Assembly: GCF_037126465.1 (NCBI RefSeq)
Contig: NC_088203.1
Location: forward strand, 50,238,489-50,302,488
Length of the DNA stretch: 64,000 bases
DNA from: Ornithodoros turicata
Taxonomy: Eukaryota > Arthropoda > Arachnida > Ixodida > Argasidae
Direction: 5' to 3'
The notes beneath the pieces were generated by a model, which saw nothing but the letters and a program-made list of their open reading frames with translations, was not told the DNA's origin and did no database searches. Every line of letters begins with the position of its first letter. Position 1 is the first letter of the stretch. Positions 23,797 through 35,910 of this stretch are shown here, piece by piece. Made by a program: the position numbers and the translations under genes.

Positions 23797-26700
23797 GCGC
23801 ACTGTTTTATCACTTAAACAGCAACAGAGCTGACATCGTAGTACCCTCGCGATAAATATTTTATTCCAGCGCCGGCAGAATGCATTCAGAAAAGGCTTCG
23901 GGTGTGTAAGGTCAGCCCAAGGCGTGTTGATAGGAGCGCGCTGCTCTGTTGGGTACCCAAGCTTGCAGCCAGCGATGCTGGAATGATTATTTTATTTTAT
24001 TTTATTTGGAGTCATTATCGGCTCACCTATTTAGTGAAGAGCTATGAACACGGTTTGGTTTAAAAATGATGAGAGCTACAATGTGTAGCGAATGATGTTC
24101 ACATTTACGCGTCTGTATAATGATCGCTGCGTAGAAGCACGGCACCGTTTTCTTCGTATAGCGAACATGCATTCCTTTCTTTCTTTATTGGTTCGCGCCG
24201 GCCGAGTGACGATATCCTATTACATCCGGAACGAGGACCGATTGTCTTGCGTAAGCATACATGTCTGTGCCGTCTTTTGACGATGGCAGGATAATTATTC
24301 ACCTGAGGAATAATATGGATTTATGTGGTTGTGAAAATAGACTTTGTGTTTGTGAGTGTGAAAATGTTAGTGTGTGTGTGTGTGTGCCTGTGTGTGCGCG
24401 CGCGCACGCGCCCCCACTTGACCCCACTGGGACCCCACTGGGACCCCACTTGACAAGTAAGTGTTTGCCTTTTCGTGTGGCACGAGTGATACATTTATGT
24501 ACTATTGCGTGAAATAGTGGTTTAAAAAATAAGGGCAGTCGCGTTTGCATTGCTATCTGTAGGATAGGACGAGCGTTTTTAATGGAATTGCCTCGCGAAC
24601 CTGGCGAAGTCTTTGTTTTGGCCAGGGTATTTTATGAGTGCCCGACGCCGGTCCTGCTGTTGTTTGTTTGTTTGTTTGTTAGTATGTATCTGTCACGTTC
24701 GTAGCGCTGTTCAAGCGCTAGCCGCGTAGCGGTACGCGGTGATTCTCCGATTATTCCTGAGCGGTACCGACTTAAGCCTTTTCCCTGCTCACTTAAGGAA
24801 ATTTGTGTATCCCTGTCCTGTGACACAAATGCGTGTAATTTTTCGCGGTTCTTTTCTTCTGTCACTGTTTTTACTCAGAATGTAGGTGAGGGGGGGAAAA
24901 GTCAGCATCCAGGTAGAGCAGGAGAAAGCCGCTCGGCAGAGGAGAGTTCATGAGAATGGAATTTGTTAGTTTTTTGTTATATATCGTTGAGTGTCAGTAT
25001 TCACTAGAGGTGTGCGAATATTCGAAATTTCGAATATTGTTCGAATATTGTTGATATTCGAACCGTATTCGTATTCGAAAATTTGATAATCGAGAAATTC
25101 GAATATTCGAAAATTTCGAATAATGGAGCACAAGCGCCAGCATTCCCGCTAAAATGAACAGAATTCCAGGTATTGGGATTAATCTTGCGAAAATTCCACG
25201 TTTGGCACGTCCTTAGCGCGATTTCCAATTGGAATCGGACTTCATGTGCATCCAGCAAAACCGCAAGTTGGCTTCACAGCATGCTTCCGCACATTGCGTG
25301 CAGCCAACTTAAAGGCACAACGTCTGGTAGGCTAACTAGCCGATTTGATTTTTTTTTATGTGTGCTTTCGTTATTTTTTAAAAGATAATACAGACTCGAA
25401 GAAGTGTTTGTTTGTTTGTTACTATGTGTCTGTCACCTTCGTAGCGCTGTTCAGGCTTTATTTTCTTTGCAAAAATTCAGACTTTATGGTATTAAGCTGT
25501 TCGAGTAGAAGTGACTTTCCGTGCTCGCTTAAGATAGATTGTGTATCCCTGTCCTGTGGTTTCTTCACGCAGGGCCAATGCAAATGAGTATTTAGCATTA
25601 TGCAATAATTATCTGATAGCAGAAATGGGTGTCTTTGTCACAGTTTATTAGCGTGTGCGTCGTTATTTTATTTATTTTTTCTCTTATTTTTCTTCTTATT
25701 TTTTTTCTCTTATAGCGTGTAATATTTCGCTGCTCTTTTCTTATTTTCTCTACTTTTTATGTAGAAGAAAGCCTCCTGCGTAAAAGCTGAATAGTGTTCT
25801 ACCAGTGGAAGTGCGGTTGTTTGTTTGATTTTGTTGGGTGTTCGATATCTTAACGAAGTAAGCAGAGCTTAATTTTCCAGGTTTCTGAGCAGAAATGCTA
25901 GTATCTGAGCACGGAGTACAAATTTCTATATTTCTCTGCTCCCTAAGAAAATTTGTACGTCGTTTTCCAAGCAGACCGCGTTTAGTTTACGCAAAATAGA
26001 AAAATGAAGTTGTGTATGCTCTATGATGATCCGCTGCAGGCTTAGGCCTTTTCCCCGATGAGCAGTGTTTTGTATGCGATGTCGCATGTCTGGACTTGTT
26101 CAGTGTTGCAATTTTTACCCTTCGTTAATATCTTGTTGTTGTCGTCGTCTTGTGTTAGACGTTGAGCTTCGTAGCGATGTGCGGTAACGCTACGATTATT
26201 CCTGAGCGCTCCGTGTGTTTAATGCGTCGTCCTCTGTGCGTGCATGCGTGTGCTTTTTTTTCTCCTGATTTGTGACGTCATCGTGGCATGTCTGGACTTG
26301 TTTAGCAGTGTTGCAGTTCTTCCCGCTGCTAGTATCTTGTTGCTGTCATGTTGTGCTAGCCGCGTGACGATGTGTGGTGACCTGAGGTCTTCAGCCTTTT
26401 CCCTGCTCACCTAAGGAAATTTGTGTATCCCTGTCCTGTGCTTTCTTTACGCAAGGGCAATGCGTCTGTGTATGTGGCACTATCAGATACCAGACATGAG
26501 TGTCTTTTTCTTGGTTTATTGGCATATGCTTCAGGTTTTTTAAAGGGACTATCGCATCCGTCCCGGTTGATTCCGAAACTATAGCGCCGTTTTACTCGTC
26601 GTTCGTCGCCAACAATTACACAAAAAGTCCGACACGAAGAAGTGGAGTAGTTTCTGTGCAGTTTGATGGAAAACATAGCCGTAGCAGACGACGGACGTTG

Positions 26701-26803
26701 AGGGTTTTCTGGTATTCCCTCTCCGCAAACGTCACGAAGCCGCACCAATCAGGGAGCGACTGTCGGGACGTCGTCTGCATGGGAAACCGCGTAGAGCCTA
26801 GCT

Positions 26804-27680
26804 GTGATCGTGTCGGACGTCGAAAGCGAAAGTTTTTCCTCGTCGCTGCTGGATGAATTCAGTGAGGACAGCTCGGACGACGTGGTGTCAGACGATGATC
26901 CGTATTCAACGGACCCACTTCCGCTTCATCCTCCGATCAACAGGGATGCAGTTGTTCGCGAAGTCACGCAAAACGATGACTTTCGGTAAGTCAGATTATC
27001 ACATTGTACGCATCGCACCCACTGCAATTACGCTATCAACCGATTGTTGGACTGGTACTTGAAAAATGACAGGTGTCTGTGTGGCGTCTGCAGTCCGGAG
27101 CAACCAGACGAATACTTGTGCTGCACCTCAGTGAGCCAGGTTGCAGCTCTGTGTGACAGTGCTGGCGTGCAGTGCGTCACCGAGCACCGTCTGTTCCACG
27201 ACTTCTGTCTGCGGAGGGAAATGCTGGCGGTGAATGCACGCCAGTACTGCCGCTACGACTATCGGCTGCGGCTGTTGGATCCGACAGACAACAGGTATGT
27301 CGTTTCCTAGGGCTGGTATGGTAATAGTCCCTTACAGCAACCACAGCTGTATTTTAACCCATATGTAGGAGTTTCATCTTTTAATGCAACCTTTAATGCA
27401 ATGTTCTATAGATATGTTGGAATATACTAGGATATTTGCAGTTGTCTTTTGGTCACATCTTATGTATGCGAGTTGGTCATCCTTTTTTGCTGCAGTATCG
27501 CTGAAATTGATTTGCCTTATATCTTTACATAGGTGTCTGAGGTTCACAGCCTACTCTATATTTGCCAGTTGGGTCTGGGGCTACCTCGGACCTAGAAATA
27601 GGCGACAAATTCCAGGCTGCGCTGTGCGAGCGATTCGAAGAGAGCACCCGTCGCCTTCATACCAAGGGTTTCTTTCTTAA
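26804..27680 (+). CDS. P2X7-cytosolic-domain protein carried by Kolobok-B, 3 exons
   Basis: Exons 26,804-26,985, 27,073-27,294 and 27,533-27,680 give 184 codons with correct GT-AG borders and phase. The N-terminus is acidic (SEDSSDDVVSDDDP). Then come RCLCGVC (61-67), a CC pair (77-78), CVTEHRLFHDFCLRREML, and at the end AYSIFASWVWGYLGPRNRRQ with PGCAVRAIRREHPSPSYQGF. The order and cysteines match the gene at 12,631-13,599, but the two are only distantly similar, so they are separate lineages. No in-frame ATG precedes the domain: the frame opens at GTG (26,804), right after an upstream stop at 26,792. The start codon may be mutated or lie in an unseen upstream exon. It faces the transposase gene tail to tail. 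Confidence 0.7.
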
Positions 27681-28291
27681 GAATGGTATGTTTTCAGCAT
27701 ACATATATTATATGCATCTGCTGGCTGATTCCCTTTTCATGGTTATACCTTCATATTAACAAGGCTGTATGCTTCAGTGAACGTAAAAGGAGTAGGTAAG
27801 CTAGAGGGTGTCGACCTGATATTATTGGCGTGAGTGTACATTCCTGTACATTTATCACACTGTAAGGCTTCAAAGCCACATACCTCACTTCCTTTTTTTG
27901 AAACATCTAACTCATTAAGCTAATGCTCATAAAAAGATCATGTACCTTTTTTCAAATGTGATGAAAATCAAGAGCCACAAGCTGCCGTGTCGAAAGCAGT
28001 ACATGCACCACACATACCGACAAACCTCCCGGATAGCACGAATATAAATTCTTTCGTGTTTTTCGTTTTAATATTTCTTTTGCATAACAAAATGCTACAG
28101 TGGTATTTAATATCCATGCACAGATGGTGATGATACTGTTGTTCACAATTTCAGTAGATTCCAGGCTGCTGTCTTCTCAGAACTGTCCATGTGCTGGAAT
28201 AAAAAAAAATGTTAACTTGGTTATAATAAAATATAGTTTTGCAATTCAGCATATCCATAAGACTTCTTTTCGTACAACAGGTACTGCTTAA

Positions 28292-28560
28292 AGGGGCTGC
28301 CGCATCCGTCCCAATTGATTGTGCCACTGCAGTGACATTTTTTTGTACGTTGCTCACTGACAATCACGTGGGCAAGAGCGGATGACGGATATTAGAGTAT
28401 TTCAAAATTCCTTCTCTGAAAATTGGAGCAAACGTCACACACACAAGGCTGATAGTTGCTGAGACTGACAAATTTGTCTTCAGCTGTTTATGGAAGTGAA
28501 TTTTGGCCAAGTTAACTGTTAAGCGACGACTAACATACACACATGGATGCGATAGTCCCT
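28292..28560. mobile_element. Kolobok-family MITE, 269 bp, nested in Kolobok-B
   Basis: It starts AGGGGCTGCCGCATCCG, ends CGGATGCG-type sequence CATGGATGCGATAGTCCCT, and is flanked by TTAA at 28,288-28,291 and 28,561-28,564. Its ends are nearly those of Kolobok-B itself, so it was probably mobilised by the same transposase. It lies between the two genes of its host element. Confidence 0.85.
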
Positions 28561-28704
28561 TTAATGATTTTAGTTATGCAGTTATCAAAATGGGTTTGAG
28601 AATTAATATGCAATGTCATATGAGGTGGGTTGATCTACAAGCAACGCTTGTCTTTGTGTAAAGCATTGGTTGGCCCTGAAAAGGGCCGTTTGTGATGTCA
28701 TATG

Positions 28705-31700
28705 TCAAGATGGCCAGCTGTCCGTGATCCTCAGCCGGTGTGGACATGGCCTACTTTCCCTTCTGGAACCTACATGTAAAATCCAGAATAGAGTTAAGTC
28801 ATCAGGAGCAAGCAGGTTGGGTGCAACTTGGTAGAACCAATATTTTGCGTACCGTGTTTGGTGTTGTTCCACAGCTTGCCTAAGAGTTGGCTTCTCACCA
28901 TATGTTGCTGAACGAGCTGGCCGAGTTTCTGCAGCTGCTGACTGCGTTTGGTGTTCTTGAATGCGAGTCAGAACCTCTGCAATCAGTGTTGCCGCATAAT
29001 CTGTTGATGGATAAGCATAGGTTGACAATAAATGTGTTAGGTGAACTTGAAGGACTATGCTCAATACTGGGTGTTTTTATGGAAAAACTATGGGAGCAGC
29101 ACAGACATCACTTTTCCCAATTGAGTTATACTGCAAGGCGGACATCATTTGGAAGGGGATATATGTGACCTTTCAGCAAAAGCAAGCAGAACAGGAGAAA
29201 ATCCACATTGAAAGCCATTCTATCTTTTAAAAATCCTTAAAAGCATGCCGTGAAATATCTATTGCTGAATTTTGGTATGCAGATGATGAGAGACTGAAAA
29301 AGTGCTCCTCAAGAGCCATCTACGGCAACAGAAGTGATTTATTTAGCCAGTAGATCAGCACCTACTCTGATGATTTCCATTACTTCAAATTATGTCGAGC
29401 TCTTGCATGAAGTGAGCGCTGTGCTTCCTGCATTCCCCGCCAGCGTGGTTTCAGCTCATTTTCATATCAATATTCAAGGATGGATATTTTAAGGCACATG
29501 TGTATTTTAGGATTTGTTAGACCTGAAATAGCTCTAAGCAAGGATACCCTCATTCCGCTTGCTTTTGTCTGGAATCACCTAATTAATTTTTTAAAGTAAT
29601 CAGGCAAAAATGAGATCTATATATGCTGCTCTCATAGCTTTTCAATAAAAAAATTCTGCAAAGGATAAAACACTCTATAACTAGCGCTATCTTCAAACTA
29701 GCCACAATAACTACATCTATGTATTGACAGAGAACATGATGCACGCAGTGGTGAAAATATACCATAGGTAGCATTTTCTTTGAGGGGTACGGCCACCCAC
29801 GTCTTTTTCAGCTTGGATGGCTTCAGTCGGAACTGCTTGGAGCCCTCTCTTTCCACTTGCACACGGTCAGCATTCTCGTTGTAATGGAGTATTGCCAACT
29901 GTGTCCTAAAACACAGTTTTGTAATGTAGATGGTACAGGTTCTGTATGTGTGACATGATTTTATGAAGGTTTAATACCTGGCCACCATCCCCTCATCAGA
30001 AAACGAATAGGATTTCGGAACAAAGTGGTTCAGGACACTGTGGTATGACTCCAGGCCATATGTCTGTTGTTTTGCAGAAAGCATAGGGACATCCCTGAGC
30101 AGTGCGGGTGCTGTCAAGATGTCCTTGACCTTTGCGTACGTCTCACTATCTGTAATTGTAAATGATAAGCTTAATTCTAGCTCTGTCAACAAAGTTAACA
30201 AAACTACTAGTCCTTCTTGAGAAAGCGTGAGCGACCGACAACAGAAAAAAAAAAAAAACAGACACAACAAGCCACTTGTGTTGTGCTTGCTTTCCCTTGT
30301 CACTCGCTGGTCAGGCTTCCTGACATTGGAGTTCATCCACCAGCTCGACCACTTATTATGTAAAATTACCTATAAGCTCGATGCTTGGAGATGCAACCAC
30401 GACATAGCACACGACTGAACTCGTGGGTGTAAGAAAGGGATAAATCAACTTGTCCACTCTTTAGTATTTTTGTTGCTATGTCTACGTACTAGTACATGCC
30501 TGCCGAAGAAAATTTTGGGACCATAGTGCTATTTATTGGGCCCTCTACAGGAGGGCAAGCAATGAAAAATCCATGTGTGTCAATGGGATGAACAGTGCAA
30601 TAAGGCTCCTTTCCTACACACGCATAAAAATGGTGTAGCTTAAATTTTAATACAACGCGGAAATTAACTTCAGCTTCCACTCAAAAAACCTACCTCACGT
30701 GATTGTGTCAGCAGTGCTAATAAGCACTGTATATAATTTAATTTTAAAAAATGCATTCATAAACAGGCACACTCTTGAAAATGGTGTCCGAAGATTAACT
30801 GCACAGTGTGACTTTAATAAGTCATACTGTACAGTTAATCTTAGGACACCATTTTCAAGAGTGTGCTGGTTTAATGCCACAATCAGCCTCGTCGGGTCAC
30901 TTCACCCTGCCTGTCATCGCCATCGTTCAGCCACTGAGGTCTGAGTTGTGAGAACTGTATTTTTTAAGCACCAAAACCATTTACATGCAGTGCTATATTT
31001 AAGAAAGGGTTAAGCAGTTTTCCTGAATTTTGTTCAGTTCCAGCTAAATCACACTTCCCAAAACAATGATAACAGGGCATGCATGTAGAGTAGACACACG
31101 CATATATGTCACACATTTTGCATTTGTGTTACTCCAGAAAACCCAGATGCAATTACTTTACCAAATATTCATTTAAAGTTTTCTCAGAGATTTCTTGAGT
31201 TTCTCAGAGTTTCTTGAGATCGCCTGACTGCACCCATTGGTTTATTTATTTGTACTTACCTTCTTTGAGCCATTCTCGTGGTTCTGAAACTGGGCCATGA
31301 TAACAAACTGGGTACAGTGGGTTGTCATGCTCATGGACATCGACAATGTGGTTCACTGCCGATACCCACTTCGCCAGACAAAGGTCACCACTTTCCCCAC
31401 TGTACTTTGGACACCAGTATATGTGTCGGATAAGGCTCTCTATCCAGAACTTCACAACGTGGTGCTTTGTGGAGCGGCTGAGAGACACAAGCTTTTTCTT
31501 GATCCCTGTTCAAAGTTACCACATGAGTTTGAATACCGAAAGCAACTTTCCATGCTTGTTGAGAGTGCTCACCTTTCGCAACGTGCCACACGTCAAAACG
31601 GTGTTTGATGTGTGGACACAATTCCCTTAACACAGACTTTATTGCAGTGTGGCGGTCAGTCACTATGGTGTCCACAACCATGTCATGTGCTTCAAGGTAG

Positions 31701-34700
31701 GCAAGGCAGTTCTTTAGACCATGTACCTCCATGGCATTGCTGCTTGAGACTTCTGTTGACTGTTACATAAAACACCAAGATCGACGTATTACACATGTTA
31801 TACCCATATACAGGGTAGTGTTGCCCCCTAGAGGTATGGTGATTTGACAACAGAAACAACAGAGCTATGTTTTGATGTGCTCAATTAGGCTGTGGAACTT
31901 CAACACTTGTAGGCCTGTACAACGTCAACACTTCTTCCACTCTCTGAATAGCAGCAATTAGTCCTGAGCTCGTAGTGCTAAGGACTTTAGTACAACATTG
32001 TGAGTAAGCTCTGCCAGTTCGGCAATGACAAAACCACTTAATTAGAACCACTTTTTTTAGGGAGAAACTGGATTAAGGCCGAAAATTTGAAACTTGGGGG
32101 CAAATATCGGGTATAATCGGGTATTACCCGAAAAAGTATGAATTGCATGATGCAATGTTTACAATACTGTTACAGAAAGATTTGGTATGAGATACCTTGA
32201 CCAATTCAAAGTGGATGATCCTATTGGCAACTGTCTCAAGCAGTGTGTAAGTGCCATAGAGGGCTGTGTGGCCTGGCGAATCACATCTGCCATCTCCCGC
32301 AAGGGTCAGGGGCACTGGGCGGAGCCGGTCCAGTAGCTCAGCTTGTCTGCTCAGGAAGACCTACAACAGTTGTAGATAAGATAAGATCACATACTAAAAG
32401 GAACATTGGGTGAAAACATTCTGTGACTTTCGAGCTACCGCTAGGATATGTTACTTGTTTTCTTGAACGATAATAGGCACATACTTTATAAATGTACTCA
32501 CATCATTCACGGCAGGAAAGAGGTGCTGTTTCTGTGTTCTGAAGTACTGCGACAAAGTCAGTGTTGGCACCTGCATCGTATGGAACATGTACAAAATGCC
32601 TTGGTTACGTTAACACTAGAAAAGTGCCAGTATTTGTACCTTCATCACGGCAAACATACGAAATGCCTTGGTTATGTTCACGCCGGAAAACAGAATCGCA
32701 CTACAGAGCAGAATGTTTCCGAGTGGTCTGTCTTCCACCCAAGGCTGGCTGGACCATGTACACAGTTTCCCACAGCTGCAAGCTGTTGCTGCTCTCAGCC
32801 ATGTGCCCCTTGTTGTGATGTCTGTTTCAGCATCGCTGCTACCACAAGGACACTGTGACAGGAGCTCTCGCAGACTTGACTCCGCCACCAGGAAGAGACG
32901 TTCCTCTGGATTTAGCCTGAAAAGCAATCACATATTTCTATGTCTTAAAACACAGCATACTGGAGCATGCTGTACTTACGTTCGATGCACATGGGATTTA
33001 GAATGATGTCCCTCATGTTCCTTCTCATATTCGTCACTAGGAAAAAAATAGTTGCAATGTAAGAATTCCCACGGCTTTCAAGTGCAAAGCTTACTCTTCA
33101 GTCTCTGATCCCTCTGTTAATTCAGATGAGTGGACCGTCACGTCCTTCGGATCAGGCTGGCTACATCGAGAAAGAAAAGAAGTTATTCACCTTTGCGAAA
33201 CGTATATGTGTAGTACAATGCTGTGTGTGAAGTAGAAAGCCTTTGCTATTCAGTCTAGGAAGGCATCTATGTCTTGGAATGCACGGCCTATTCGTCAGGG
33301 CAGCACACTTTGCGGTGCTGTTTCTAGGATGACTTTTTCATAAAATCCCTGTACATCCTTCCCTGTAGGTCTGTTTCACCAAGGTTAAAATGACCTGTTC
33401 CCCAGCGTGGTCATGGTGGCCTAGTTTGTTGGCCACAGCTTCCTTACCCCTTCTGTTCCCATGTATTTTGTTGTTATAACTTCTGTCATGTCTGTGTTAC
33501 GTGTTATACTGCTGCTATGAGCTATCCGTGTGTATGTCTGTTGTTCTTCCTAAGCTTTTTTATCTTCAAGCTTTATCCACCACCTTGACTGCTGTTGTAA
33601 CATATGCTGTTAGCATCCGTGGTATTCATTTCAAGGTGGCTCCTATCAATTGATTGGTAGCATGTCCACCTACTGACCCAATTATCATGGGTTCAGACCC
33701 GACACAGATAGTAGCAACTTCATGATAGGGTACAAGCTGTTTAGGCTCACCACCCACATGGATAGTAAAACACATCAAGAGGCAATATTAATCTGTGGGT
33801 AGACAAATATGCTGTAACTCTGTCACACTTGCCTCACAACGGTCACAATGTAATTCATATTAACTTAAATGGACGTCATAGCTTTCCTTTTTGTAATCAC
33901 TAGATCACCAGAGTTATTAACAATTTTCTGTAAATATAATACACTTGTACTACGGCATACCATGTAGATCCCAAGGTTGTATCAAGTTCTTCTCTAGCTG
34001 GGGTGGAGCAGTGGACGGGCGAAAGAGGCATGTAAAGCATATCCGTTGGCATCAGTTCCTCAAATGCTGGTGCACCTATATGCTGCATGGAAGCCTGTCC
34101 TGCAGAGACCTCCACGCTTTCAATGTTGCTGTCTTCTGGACACCAAGTTGCTAGTTCAGATGATGTCAACAGAAGGGAGCTGGAAGGGGGAAGGCTCATG
34201 CCTGTCTGGCTTTCCCTACTTTGCATGTGGAACCTAGTTTGAGTGCCTGCAAACCAAAAAACCAGTAGGCTACGTGTGTAAAAGGTCTGTTCCCTGTAAA
34301 TGATATTACAATATTACCAAGCGTGGATGTCGGAATAGCTGTTTGTGTTTCCTTGTCCTGAACCCTTTCCGCTACAGATTCTGGCTTGTGCGGTACTAAT
34401 GTGTAATGGAACCCATATTGGCTGACTATCTGGTAGGGCACAAATGGTTCAAGGGGCAGTCCATCCAGCACTAGCACTGAAGAAATAGAGCAATACCAAC
34501 ATGACACATACAAAAAATGCAGAAAGGCAATTATGCAATACAACTATGAAAAAACAATATGGGATATGATGTGATTGCTGCTCTCCTGTGTTTACAAGGA
34601 GGAGCTATGAATCTCAAGAGTAATTGCCTATGCATTCATTTTAACCACCATGGATTTTATCAAGAGTGAGCATAAATGAATTGGGCATGTACCATTTTCC

Positions 34701-35910
34701 GGACCCGCTGATGACATGGATTGTTGTAGGCTGAAACATTCACCCGCATCGCTTGCCGATTCCATCCTTTCCACGTCTACAATACAAACACGTTATCACA
34801 CCTATCACTGTAACAGGCTGGTATAGGACAAGTACGACAAAAACATCTTAAACTGGAACAGATAGGCGGGAGCATGAATGTGCAGCAATGCCTAATAAGA
34901 GCTTTCTACGGAACGTACCACTTGCACTGGCTTCAGTGAAGCTGGTGGACTGGACCTGTAAACGAAACTATTTACTTGTGGTTCCAATTCATAAGTCAAC
35001 ATCTCATAAGATATGTAATAGATTGGTTTTCACAAATCTGCCTAGAAAAAACATTCCTTGTACAGATACCTCTTATGAAAATTGTTCCATACCCCACATT
35101 ACCAGAAGCAATGGGGTAGAGTATCGCCCATGGCGACAAACTCCCCATTCATAATCTCAAAATAAAGTTGTCACTTGTTTTTCGAACATGCAACCTGTAT
35201 TTCCAGCATGCATTAATGCAGTAGAGAAAATGAAACCTCACGCGCAAATTTGCTCGCTGAATGGGAGCCCACAAAAGGACAAAGTACCGTTCATGTTCGT
35301 ATATGACGCGCGGCTAAATGAAAACGTGCATACGCCCCTTCATTATATATGTTCTCATAATAATCCATCCCATCGGTAAGCGACATTTCCAGCAAGCACT
35401 ACGAGAATGGCAATCTCAGCTCATGGGTTTCCCTTGCAAAACCCACATTGCTTAGTTTTAGGGATCGAACTTCGCCGGCTGCGCCAATGCCGAGAAAAGC
35501 GTGTAAACTGCGTTGCAGGCACGCTTTTCAGGGCTAGATCCTATCAATTATTATGTCCTTTTGCGGGGTCCCATTTGACATATACGAGAACTGTGACCCA
35601 CCTCAGCAGACCGCGGCCGAGTTGGTTCTGGAAATATTGTGGGCACGGCGTCAGCCTTCAGCCGCTTTCGTTTCGGAACTCCAAGTCGGATTTGTAGAAC
35701 ATCCGTTTCCATGTACGCATCCTCCGCAAAGTGTGAAGAACAAACGCGGGACACATGTATTTCTCCTTGTACGTCAGGATGTCTGCTGGCGACTACTGTC
35801 TCCCATTTTCGCCTCGTGTCACTGTCCCTCGGCTTGTGGAATGTCACTTCTGGGTTAGAGCCCGAAGTGTTCGTACACCCAGTAACGTAACACCGTGTTT
35901 CACGCGACAT
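28705..35910 (-). CDS. Kolobok transposase with N-terminal THAP domain, 15 exons, apparently intact
   Basis: Exons in coding order: 35,910-35,602; 34,955-34,919; 34,776-34,693; 34,476-34,318; 34,246-33,961; 33,160-33,095; 33,036-32,980; 32,916-32,640; 32,570-32,502; 32,360-32,196; 31,759-31,573; 31,505-31,260; 30,149-29,978; 29,905-29,763; 29,000-28,705. They sum to 2,553 bases, 850 residues plus stop, in continuous phase with GT-AG borders throughout. Residues 1-93 form a THAP zinc finger (C7, C12, W36, C57, H60, AVPTIF 88-93). A low-complexity linker follows, then a cysteine-bearing region (CPCGSS...CSCGKLC). Catalytic candidates are GDGRCDSPGH (D471 or D475), TDRH (D538) with FDVWHVAKG, and GLESYHSVLNHF (E681). 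The ATG at 35,910 was chosen because the ORF upstream begins only at GTG. It should act in the nucleus on the AGGGACTATC termini. Confidence 0.82.
30767..30866. mobile_element. 100-bp hairpin MITE in a Kolobok-B intron
   Basis: GCACACTCTTGAAAATGGTG and its complement form arms of over 40 bp with few mismatches. The CACTCTTNAAAATG core is shared with the TIR of the larger element at 59,645-61,230, so both may belong to one family. Confidence 0.7.
33640..33790 (+). repeat. tRNA-derived SINE-like fragment
   Basis: GGTTCAGACCC at about 33,690 resembles a Pol III B box, and TGGTAGCATG at 33,655 an A box, at a tRNA-like spacing. The cloverleaf is not convincing as a functional tRNA. It sits in the intron between transposase exons 5 and 6. 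Confidence 0.4.
35602..35910 (-). other. THAP zinc-finger exon of the Kolobok-B transposase
   Basis: This first exon encodes 103 residues. C-x4-C at 7-12, W36, C-x2-H at 57-60 and AVPTIF at 88-93 are the defining THAP residues. A basic KRKRLK patch (80-85) precedes AVPTIF. THAP domains bind DNA; in transposases they recognise terminal or subterminal repeats. Confidence 0.85.

Noticed and set aside
33640..33720. Functional tRNA gene
   Set aside because: A and B boxes are present in outline but the stems do not pair well and no terminator follows; treated as a SINE remnant.
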